Origin: Rhizomys pruinosus
Taxonomy: Eukaryota > Chordata > Mammalia > Rodentia > Spalacidae
Direction: 5' to 3'
Assembly (NCBI GenBank): GCA_009823505.1
Contig: VZQC01013287.1
Coordinates: 2,110,239 to 2,174,238 of the forward strand
DNA length: 64,000 nucleotides
Made by a program: the position numbers and the translations under genes. Shown one piece after another: positions 46,239 to 55,744 of the stretch. The notes under the pieces are model-generated. The model had not been told where the DNA came from. It did no database searches and was given only the letters and a program-made list of their open reading frames with translations. How positions within the stretch are numbered: the stretch's first letter is position 1; every line of letters starts with the position of its first letter.

Positions 46239-46440
46239 GAGGCAGGGACAAAATGCTCCCAGGCCAACGAGCCAAGCACACTCAGTAGCAACCAAAAGAA
46301 AGACCCAGTCTCAAACAAGCCAGAAGGAGAGAACGGACACCCAAGCTTGTCCTTTGACTTCCACATGTGCACCATCGCATACTCTCACTCGTACTCAAAC
46401 ACATGAATGTGCATATTACACACTTATACACACACATAAA
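46239..46440 (+). mobile_element. Right part of the B1/B4-like SINE
   Basis: GAGGCAGGGACAAAATGCTC, then AGACCCAGTCTCAAAC and a tRNA-SINE-like CACATGTGCACCATCGCATA tail, as in B4-type composites. Confidence 0.65.
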
Positions 46441-46706
46441 CATACATTATACACACCAAAAGATTAAAAACAAACAAGACAGATGGCTTCTTAGGAACAA
46501 TACCCAACATTGACCTCTGCCCTGTACACACACACACACACACACACACATTCATTTGTACATGCTTACACATATGTATATACCCATATACACATGAACA
46601 CACACACACAATAATACAATGAGAAGAACCATGTGGAACTTGAAAAATACTTGGTTAGACACATTAACCAGCTCCAAAATAAAAATTCCCCTACAGTGGG
46701 TAGACT
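46441..46706. repeat. CA-rich low-complexity sequence
   Basis: A pure (CA) run at about 46529-46550 and further CACACA patches to 46610. No gene. Confidence 0.7.
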
Positions 46707-46725
46707 CTAGTATGCATTATAATTC

Positions 46726-46878
46726 TTTGGGGGGGGTTTTTTTTTGAGACAGGGTCTCCCTATAGCCCCAGCTGGCCTGGAACTCACTATGTAGATCAGG
46801 CTGGCTTTGAACTCACAGAGAGCCACCTGCCTCTGCCTCCCGAGTGGTGGGATTAAAGGCGTGTGCCACCACACCCAG
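46726..46878 (-). mobile_element. B1 SINE, minus orientation, with TSD
   Basis: TTTTTTTTTGAGACAGGGTC to GTGCCACCACACCCAG. The flanks CTAGTATGCATTATAATTC (46707-46725) and CTAGTATCCATTATAAGTC (46879-46897) are a 19-bp TSD with two mismatches. Confidence 0.95.
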
Positions 46879-46897
46879 CTAGTATCCATTATAAGTC

Positions 46898-47439
46898 TGT
46901 CTATCAAAGGGTCAGTGTCACAGCAAAGGGGAAGGGGAGGTCCTCCTGCTAGACTGAAGCCCAGGGAATTGATAGGTCTGGCTCAGCTCTACAACCATAG
47001 GTATACGTTTTACCCGTACCAGATAATTCATCATTTTCTGAGCCTATGTAAGGAGTAAACATGGTCAACTTTTTAACCTAAGCTACATTGTGACTAGGCA
47101 ACTTGCTAATTTGGGTGGAATTCATTGACTGGCTGACTGACATCTCTAACTTCTCTGTCTCTGGCACTTGGGCAGTCACGTTCCTTTGTGAATATGATGA
47201 CAGCTTCAAAGCATTTTGTTTTTCTTTTTATTTGAACATATAGAGGAACTGACAGTGGCCTGGGATTTATTGGGACGTAAACATAGTTATATAAATAACA
47301 AATTATTGTTGTAAAATCCACCAATGAAAATGCAGTGATTGAAAGTACAAGTGTGAGGCTCATTCCAAGTCCCTTGGCTCCTACTGTAATAGAGTACATT
47401 TTTTAATGCTCTTTTAATGGAATTTTTTCATCAGACTCT
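46898..47439. other. Unique sequence
   Basis: No gene or named repeat. Confidence 0.4.
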
Positions 47440-48587
47440 TCCTACAGCAGAGATACATGTACAGCCATGTTTATTGCAGCTCTCTTCACAATAGTGAAGA
47501 GCTGGAACCAACCCAAGTGCCCCTCAACAGATAAGTGGATACAGAAATTGTGGTACATCTACACAGTGGAGTACTATGCAGCGATAAAGAAAGATGACAT
47601 CATGAAATTTGCGGATAAATGGATGGAACTAGAAGATTTTATGCTAAGTGAAGTAACACAGTCCCAGAAAAACAAAAGATGAATGATATCCCTCATCTGT
47701 GGATGCTAGTACCAAGTACCTAGGTGTAAGACAAAATGAACAATGTTAATGTTATATTCCTCACCATCTAAAGACAGCTGTGCCCTTGTATTGGGAATCC
47801 CTACACAGGTTCTAGAGCTGACCTAACACTTATTTTCAGACCTTGGATTTTTAGAATATGATGGAGGGTATGTGTGCATCTTTTAGAGTAATATGGGATT
47901 AAAATGGAAAGATGTGAATCAAGAAATATGACATGGAAATAACATACAGTTTTTTTCCAAAGAATACAATGTTAATATAGGTGCTGTGTAACAGGCTGGT
48001 GCAACTTAGCCTTTCTGGGTGCTTAAGGACCATACTTGACGTCCATACCAATTTGGCGGAGGGACCTGGGGGGTAATTTTGTTCCTTGCCCTCAGAGGTC
48101 AACCAAGTCTTAGGGGATTATACGTGGGGGCATCTCTTGAAAAGTCCTGCAGAGGTGGGTCACCATTCTTCCTGTTCAGGGAGGTCTTGGAGAGCCACTA
48201 AGGGGACTTCAGCCAGTGTCCAGTCTATAAAGAGGAAAGTCTGCTCATACTTCAGAAAAGGAAGCCTGGTCTAGCAAGACCTGATTTTGTCCTCATGTGG
48301 ATGGAACTGGTGGATGAGGAGCTGTAAGGAGCAAGGGGCTCCCCCCTCCCCCCCCCAACAAAAACCCTGAGAGACCCCTGAGGACAAGATCCTCAACTGA
48401 CCTCACAAAACAAAACCTTGGTTAATCTGGGCTAACTGTGTGGCCTTAAGCATCCAGAAGGAAAGTACAACCAGAAATAAATAATCAGTAAAACCAGAGA
48501 AACTGTAATGCAGACATGAAACTTGAGATCTTAGTAAAAAGACAATGAGAAAAAAAGAGGCCACTGTTGTTTGGCCTGTCTTAAGTT

Positions 48588-48822
48588 TTTTTTTTTTTTA
48601 ATTTTTATTTATTTCTGTATGTATATGAATGTACTGTCTGCATGCAGGTGTGTGCACCCGTGTCGTGCAATGCCGCGGAGGTCAGAAGAGGGTCTCGGAT
48701 TCCCCTGGAACTGGAGTTCTCCTGGAATTGGAGTTTCAGACAGTTCTCGGCCGCCATGTGGGTGCTGGGGATCGAACCCGGGTCCTCTGTAAGAGCGGTC
48801 GGCGCTCTTAACCGCTAGGCCA
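48588..48822 (-). mobile_element. B2 SINE, minus orientation, lacking its first ~12 nt, inside the L1 3'UTR
   Basis: T-tail, GTGTCGTGCAATGCCGCGG, then ACCGCTAGGCCAT directly followed by the TSD. TCTTAAGTT flanks it on both sides. The undisturbed sister L1 at about 19510 confirms the empty site. The head begins at ATGGCC, nearly the same point as the copy at 45903. Confidence 0.93.
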
Positions 48823-48900
48823 TCTTAAGTTCTTACAGGCAGGTGCATCTACCCTGTGGCTGCCACTGCTTTTGGTAGTCCTCAAGGACATGAGATACAG

Positions 48901-48945
48901 CTTTTTTTTTTGGTCTTTTTGAGACAGGGTCTCCTTGTAAGAGAT
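48901..48945 (-). mobile_element. Very short 5'-truncated B1
   Basis: Only the T-tail plus GGTCTTTTTGAGACAGGGTC and a few more bases are present. GAGATACAG before and GAGATACGG after look like a TSD, so this was probably a truncated insertion and not a later deletion. Confidence 0.75.
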
Positions 48946-49012
48946 ACGGATTTTTAACCTTCCAATGTGGACTGAGGACTGCTGAGATACCCAGCTTGTG
49001 AACTAAGCAGCT

Positions 49013-49133
49013 AAGAGGTCCAAGACCCTCTTCTGACCTCTGTGGCATTGCATGACACGGGTGCACAGACCTGCATGCAGAGAGTACATTCATACACATA
49101 CCGAAGTGAATAAAATTAAAAAATAAAAATAAG
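49013..49133 (+). mobile_element. B2 SINE 3' half
   Basis: Starts at GTCCAAGACCCTCTTCTGAC and runs to an (AATAAA)n tail. The tRNA-like head is absent and the L1 3' end that should lie here is missing. Confidence 0.9.
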
Positions 49134-49375
49134 GGCTGGAGAGATGGCCTAGCGTTTAAGAGCGCCGACCGCTCTTACAGAGGACCCGGGTTCGATCCCC
49201 AGCACCCACATGGCGGCCGAGAACCGTCTGAAACTCCAGTTCCAGGAGAACTCCAGTTCCAGGGGAATTCGACACCCTCTTCTGACCTCCGCGGCATTGC
49301 ACGACACGGGTGCACAAACTTGCATGCAGACAGTACATTCATACACATACAGAAATAAATAAAATTAATAAAAAT
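49134..49375 (+). mobile_element. B2 SINE, young type, joined to the previous B2 tail
   Basis: GGGCTGGAGAGATGGCCTAG to an (AAAT)n tail. B box GGTTCGATCCCC intact and CpG-rich. One base differs from the group consensus in the head (GCGTTTAAG). Confidence 0.96.
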
Positions 49376-49419
49376 AAATAAATAAATAAAATAAAAAAAA
49401 TAAAAAAGAAAAGGATACT

Positions 49420-49880
49420 TCTGGTGGACAGTAAGTTCCAATTTGGCTATATTTCTACATGTTCTCTGGCATACAGTCAAGTATCACCAAACTCAAGAGT
49501 CACCATAATCTCTGGTCTCTGGAGAATGCAATGTTAGAATCCAGTCACTCTCAGGCCACAATATCTGCCTCAGCCTTGCCCCTCTCACAGATAGAGGCAC
49601 CCTACTGAGACAGTGTCCCTGAGTCCTTCCTAACAGAACTCCCCAGTGCCAAGATCTCTTACCTGGGAAGTGAGTTTCCATCAATGGGGTATTGGTGGCC
49701 ATACATCCTGCTCCCTGCCCCTTCCCTTCCTCACCCTGACTTCCAGCTTATACTGTGAAACTTCCCTCATTCTCAGAGAGGTGTAAGACTCTGGTTTCTG
49801 CTACATGGGCCCTGATTGCCTCTCTTCAGATCCCCCATCCCCTGCCATGCTCTGTTACAATGTTGAAAGACCACTGGGAG
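49420..49880. other. Unique sequence
   Basis: No gene or named repeat. It ends at the CA tract. Confidence 0.4.
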
Positions 49881-49883
49881 AAA

Positions 49884-49890
49884 ACACACA

Positions 49891-49937
<47 letters not shown>
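49884..49937. repeat. (CA)n microsatellite
   Basis: 54 bases of CA with a single CCA interruption at about 49897. Confidence 0.98.
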
Positions 49938-49944
<7 letters not shown>

Positions 49945-50009
49945 TGTACAATTACAATCACCCAAATTATCTTTATTTAAGGTAGCCAGCAACTAACTAC
50001 ACCCCATTT

Positions 50010-50560
50010 GGGATTCAGACTGTGCAGTACCAATTCAGGAGAAGGTTAAGCTTATAAAGACAAATACTATATCCTGGTGGACTTCCTAAAAAAAAAATTC
50101 CTGGCAGATTTTCCAAGAAACTCCAATCAAACAGCAAAAAAACCCTGAAACTTCAGTTCCTACCAGCTGCAGGATTATAAAAGCTAAGGTAAGCAGTGGA
50201 CAGAAGGTAGGCAATTGTAAAACATCTGTAAGTTAAGATAGGTAGTTAGTTAACAGGTGATCACAAGACATCTGTGGATAGGGGATTACAAGATCAAGAT
50301 AACCAGCTGGTTCTTCCTGGCCTTTTTCTTGGCTAGGGTTCAACCGCTAAGATGGAGTCACCAAAACAAAATGGAGTTACCTAGGCTGTGTACACCATCA
50401 TGGTGCTAGGGCCTGAACTCTCTTCAGAGGCCCTGCCATGCTGTTGTTGGCTGTCTGTCCATGGCATTAATAACTTTTCTAATAAACTCCTTACTCTCTA
50501 GTAATCTTTCTCAATGTCTCTCTTCAACCTTTCCATCTGAAACCTTTCAGTCTCACAGAG
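50010..50560 (+). mobile_element. Possible solo LTR
   Basis: It contains AAGATGGAGTCACC and AAAATGGAGTTACC words, an AATAAA at about 50481 followed by a T/C-rich end, and a final CAGTCTCACA. This is the layout of a rodent endogenous retrovirus LTR. No internal retroviral sequence is present; family and exact ends are unknown. Confidence 0.45.
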
Positions 50561-50589
50561 TTTCTGATTTCTCTCAGTCAAAATTGTCC

Positions 50590-50765
50590 CTATGAGTACC
50601 ATAGTTTATTACCATTCCTGTGTTATTGAGAGCCTACGGGTGCCAGACTCTTGTTCTAGGTGCTCAAATATGTAAGAAAGCCAAACAATGACTGCTGCCC
50701 CTGCGCTGACATTCTAGGAAGGGAGGTAAACAGTAAGCAACAATAAATAATTAGAGAATGGGGAG
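50590..50765. mobile_element. Ancient mammalian interspersed repeat, family unresolved
   Basis: GTTATTGAGAGCCTACGGGT, TGTTCTAGGTGCTC and TGACATTCTAGGAAGGGAGG follow the order of a widespread ancient repeat that also appears at about 52330 and 60800. Confidence 0.4.
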
Positions 50766-51299
50766 AGGTTTTCAGAAGACTCAGATCTATTTTCTTCAAC
50801 CTTTGCAATAATTCTGTGAGCTAATTAATTCCCTATCTTGCTGAAACTAGCCAGAGTGGATTCTTTATTTCAGCAACTGAACCTCAACTAATGTGATTAG
50901 CCAGCCTGTTTTGTGAAGTCTCAACCCCAATTTCTCTTTTAAAACTATAATAATGGAGTATATCACCCCATATACTGTCCTCGGTTATAAGTAACTACCT
51001 CATTTAATGGGGAGCGGGGGGGGGGATCACCGAGCAGCACTTAGAATTGGCTGGAGAACAAGAGATCCAAACTAGGAACAGCACAAGAGAGATCAGGCAG
51101 CTGAACAACTAAGAAGTCTGCAGGGCATAGCTCCCACCCCAGCATGGGGTATTTCACTGCTCATCTGCATCCAGTAAGACAGAATACTCACGCGTCACAC
51201 GAAGGACAAAAAAATGTCCTTTAAATGTAGGTTTAAAATCAATTACTTTTACAACAACATTTTTCCACTTCATGCTTAGGATTTGTCTACTTGGGACTT
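50766..51299. other. Unique sequence
   Basis: No gene. A G-rich patch lies at about 51010-51025. Confidence 0.4.
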
Positions 51300-51439
51300 C
51301 TTTTTTGTTTGTTTTTCATCTTTTTCACAGCTGTCCTGGAACTCACTCTGTAGACCAGGCTGGCCTTGAACTCACAAAAATCCACCTGCCTTTGCCTCCC
51401 AAGTGCTAGGATTAAAGGTGTGCACCACCACGCCGGGCT
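51300..51439 (-). mobile_element. B1 SINE, minus orientation
   Basis: CAGCTGTCCTGGAACTCACT to GTGTGCACCACCACGCCGGG. The usual GAGACAGGGTCTC part is missing. It is the last SINE before a 6.1-kb SINE-free stretch. Confidence 0.93.
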
Positions 51440-52850
51440 GGTACTTCTAATGTAGGACTCTCCTCCCAAACTAGCTAGAATGCAGAGATGCTTGCTACCT
51501 GGTATTAGTTAGCTTCTTCTGCAAAATATAGTAGCCTCAAACAATTACCTATTTATTTTTGCTCATAAGTCATTGGTCAGTTTATGCTGCTAACAATCTG
51601 GGTTAGCACTGTTTGCTTTTGACCCATGTTATGTGATCAATCAGATGGTCAGCTGGGAGCAGGATGGCCAATGATGGCCTCACTCACATGTCCAGAAGAT
51701 TGTTGGCTGCTAGATGGAGCCATCAGGGTAACCAAGTCATATGTCTTTCTTCTCCAAGTATTGCAGCCCAAGCTTCTTCACATGATGGAACTAACTGTGG
51801 TTTTATGTACAACAAAACAGGGTCTGACCAGCGTCTGACTGCTTCATGTTTGCTATTTATACTACTGGCTAAAATAAGTCACAGGGTCAAGCTCAGAGTC
51901 CTCCTGAGAGGGGACTGCCTAGGGCAAAATGAAACCATGAATAAATTGAAGGCCGCTGCTACAAGCTACCACATACACTTGGCCCAATGTGACTTCATTC
52001 AACTGCTCTAAATAATTTACCCTTCTGAGATATATAGGTGAAGCTGATTTTTAATCTGGAGGATGGGAAATTTCTCAGCACTTCAGATTTCTTTCATGTG
52101 TTCCTTAGATGGTTGCCTGTGTACTAGAACAAGACCTAAATACTTCACATAGCACCTACCCCAAATGAGCTTCTGAAATCAGCTGCTCCTTTTGTTGTTC
52201 ATTGACATATATCTGAAGTTCAAAAGGACGTCCCATCCTTGCCATATGCCCATAGGCTGGAAGAGGACCTAATATACGGTAGGGAATAAGTCATTTGGCA
52301 ATTTGTTTTTCTGATCTCCTACTATATGCATTCATCTAGTGCCTATGATACTGCTCTGAAAGATCTAGTCCCTATTCTCAAACAGATCACAGCCTAACAG
52401 GAAGAAAGGCAAGTAAATTGATAGTTACATTATAGTATAATGGTTGGGACAGCAGCAAAAGCCTGATGTAGTAAGGGACAGAGTAGAGGAGCAAGAATGT
52501 AAGGTGAAGGGCCTTTGCCATCACATAGATAAGAAATGATGTGTGTGAGATCACATAGGAGTTGGAGAGGAGGGTGGGGATGGATAGGATCAAAGCGCAT
52601 TGAAAACATGTATAAAATAATTTTTTAAAAGATGGGGGAGGGAAATTACATAGACCAAACTAAGATGCGAAGGCAGAGGAGAGAGGTGACAACTGAGAAA
52701 TGAAGAAGAGAACATTGGCAGATCTTGGTGATTGATGATATGAAGAAAGGGAGTGTGAGGGGTGATCACAGTTGGCTACAGGTGATCAGGCGGATGACAG
52801 AGTAGAGAAGAGGTAGAGTTTCCCTCCATGGGGAGCCCAACTATAAATCA
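51440..52850. other. Probable old repeats, no gene supported
   Basis: 51500-52020 has the look of a decayed interspersed element (TTCTGCAAAATATAGTAGCC; GTCAGTTTATGCTGCTAAC). A 115-residue frame crosses it at 51664-52011 (+) but resembles nothing I know. 52320-52800 resembles the same ancient repeat as 60790-61200. Confidence 0.35.
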
Positions 52851-55503
52851 CAATGCATGGATTCAGAATGGCTACTCCAATGTTTTGATAGCATTTTTAG
52901 TAGAGAAAAACCATACCCAATAAACATTCATGACTTTTCTTCGCCCAATACATCTTAAAGAATCCTGAAAACTCATGTGTTCAATATTCTTATAATTGCC
53001 TTTTCAATCTCTTCTTTACCCCACCTCAAACATGTAATCAAACCTAAACTTAGTAAAATTATTTTTCTATAGAGTAATATATTTTTATTGTCCATGTCTA
53101 CTGCTAGAAGCCAACAATTTCTTTTTTATTGCTAATATCTTACAATCGTAAGAGCGCTGTGGTTGGCTTATGATTGCTTCAAATGAAGAAACTTAGTCCA
53201 GGTAATTTCTCACGACAGAAGTCCATGAGGAAGGTTAAGTCTGAAATCAAGCATCCAGATAATGCATCCAAGTTCAGACACTTGATTTATTGCCTTTCCT
53301 TCCTAATGATTAAATATTCGGCTGCCCATTGAAACTAGACATATATTCATAATATAATGTTCAAAGCAGGTTAACCGTGCACTAACTTTCCACCTTCATT
53401 CTCCGAAGAGAAACATCACCCTGCACACAACTTGGAATAACAAAGAAGGATTGGATACCAAGATCCAAGAAAGAGTAGAAGTAACTAATGAGGTTGTAAG
53501 AATCAAATTTCTCTCCCCAACACCAGGTTCTAGCAAAGTTTTCCTTTGTGGTAAAGGAACTGGAGCACAGCTGTCAAAAATATGGCACAGCTAACCCTCT
53601 AACAAATTAAAAAACACCATTTGCAGGCACTGCAGTCTGATACACAGATGTGCCCCAGCACAAAGCTCAGGGAAGAAAAAATGGGTTTTTTAAGGAAGAA
53701 AAAATTGTGGTGCTGAGGTTAACACGACTGGAAGCTATATATAAAGGATACAACATGTGTTTCTCCAATGAGAGGAGCACTCCACTCCTGAAGCAAACAA
53801 TTTGTAACATTTATAAATAGTTATTGAACCTCTGATGCACCCCTAAATGCCTGCTTTCGTGTGTTTAAAGTTTCTTTAAGAACAGTAGGTTGATCAATTA
53901 GAGGACTACAAGTTCAGCATCTTTCCATGTACCATTAGTGGTTCAGGTTAGCCAAGGAAAGTCCCTACACTATCTTTAATCTGTTTCTCCCCCCCCACCC
54001 CATCCAGTAACACCTCTCATTAAAACTAACTCTTTTGAAATATGCAGCACTGGCTAGCTTGTCCCACTCACTAATGGTCCTGAATTGATTCTTAATTAGT
54101 TGCAGTTTTGGAAAGAATCCAATTAAAATACTGGGAGATTTCAATAGCAGAAAAGAGCTGGCTAATATGTGTTATGCTCTGAGCTGCTGATCTCTGCATT
54201 AAACTTGCTCAGGCAAAAGGCAGCTATGCAAAATATGGCAGGATTCAAATCATACTAAACATGTTCAGGTTTTAAACAGAAACGTTCACATGGTAATTTA
54301 TCCTCTAGCCATAAAACATGATCAAAGAAAGGCAGCCAAATGCTGTTAGAAAAATTACATTCCTTCATTCCACTTTCTCTTCTTCCTAAAAGGACAGGTT
54401 ACTAATTCAGGAGAAGACAGCAGAATCTTTTCAATAAATTATATTCTTTATTCGCTGTGTGTTTTCCAGTCCCCTACTTACATTCCAAAATGAGAGGGGC
54501 AAAAAAAAGCTTAATGTGGGGAGAAATGGAAGAAAAAAGTGTAGTGGGGGGGCCTCGAGGCAAGCTAAGCAGGGTGTTTTCCTATGTTCTTTCCAAAAGC
54601 GGGGCTGCTACCAGCAAAATTCCCAGTGTTGTTTATGAGGGCAGCTCGAGGTCATTTGACAGGTATGGCTTTTACGGTTCAAATTTAATTATAGAAAAGT
54701 GAGGGCTCAGGAAAGCAAGGTCTCAGGAAGCCCGGGCAGGAGAAGGACTCCTGCCACTGCTGGTAGGTGACAGTCACGTGGCCAGCTTTTGTATTCAGAG
54801 GTAATAACTCACTGCCCCAGACTGGGATGTAGCCCAGCTCTGCTATCCTCTGGGGCTTCTACCAAGGCAGAGATTCGTGGAGCCTTTGATCTGCAGATTA
54901 ACATGATCAGAACGCTGTCTTTGTCTTCTGTAAACATCCCCAGTCCTTAAATTTGTATCCAATGAGAGGTTGAGCCTACTTTTATTTGAGTAATGAATCG
55001 CAGTAATTAATGCACATATTGATTTTTTTCAAATCTTCCTGAAGGCTATTTCCATTTTTAATTTATAGAAAAATACATATCATTCCCTTAATAAGAGACT
55101 GTTCTACATTTCAAAATAAACGTGGGGGTAGAAGCACAAACAAGCCAACCAAAAGCTGAAACAAGTGATGTTAAAAATGGGCAGCAGCTGGATTAAACCA
55201 AGTCACTTTTGAAACCCATGAAGAAGCCTTTCCTGTGGAATTTCAGTATCTGCTCCGGATCCGGTCAAACACTTCCGCAGGCTTTTTAAAGCAGCATTAT
55301 TTGAAGTGTGCAGTATTCACATGGATAAATATCTCCTTCCTTTTAAACCAAGGGTTCCCTCTTCCAGACTATTAATAAAAGAGACATCCTGTGCAAAAAG
55401 GGAGATGAAAAGGGGGAATTAAATCCAGATCAGAAGAAATTTTGTTGTGGAATTTTAATTTTGCCTTAAGAGGAGGTCATATGATTCTTTTTCTAACGCT
55501 TCT

Positions 55504-55507
<4 letters not shown>

Positions 55508-55549
<42 letters not shown>
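55508..55549. repeat. (GA)n microsatellite
   Basis: Uninterrupted GA run of about 42 bases within the SINE-free block. Confidence 0.98.
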
Positions 55550-55553
<4 letters not shown>

Positions 55554-55699
55554 CTTTTTTCAGCTGCACTTTAATGAAGCTTCCCCAGGGCTTAGAATGA
55601 TGGGATTTTTATTTTTCTTACTTGAGAAATAATTCTTTTCTTGCACCAGGGTTCTTAATAAATACCAATACAAAGAGAAACCTTTTGGGGGTGGGGGTA

Positions 55700-55744
55700 G
55701 TGTGTGTTTGTGAGTGTGTGTGTATGTGTGTGTGTGTGTGTGTG
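55700..55744. repeat. Imperfect (TG)n microsatellite
   Basis: GT-rich with TTT, GAG and TAT interruptions, ending in nine pure TG units. Confidence 0.95.

Larger units (their letters stand above)
47440..49012 (+). mobile_element. L1: intact ORF2 C-terminal end plus long-type 3'UTR, 3' end lost
   Basis: The frame at 47467-47682 encodes the last ~71 residues of ORF2 without a break (MFIAALFTIVKSWNQPKCPS; WYIYTVEYYAAIKKDDIM), ending at a TGA. The long 3'UTR follows as in 18537-19780. It is interrupted by an antisense B2 (48588-48822) and a short B1 piece (about 48901-48945). At 49012 it passes into a B2 fragment and the terminal 3' end is missing. Confidence 0.88.

Noticed and set aside
51664..52011. 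115-codon frame on the plus strand
   Set aside because: Lies in what looks like a decayed interspersed repeat. No similarity recognised.
53735..53750. TATATATAAAG as a TATA-box promoter
   Set aside because: AT-rich surroundings make such words common. No downstream exon or initiator context supports a promoter.
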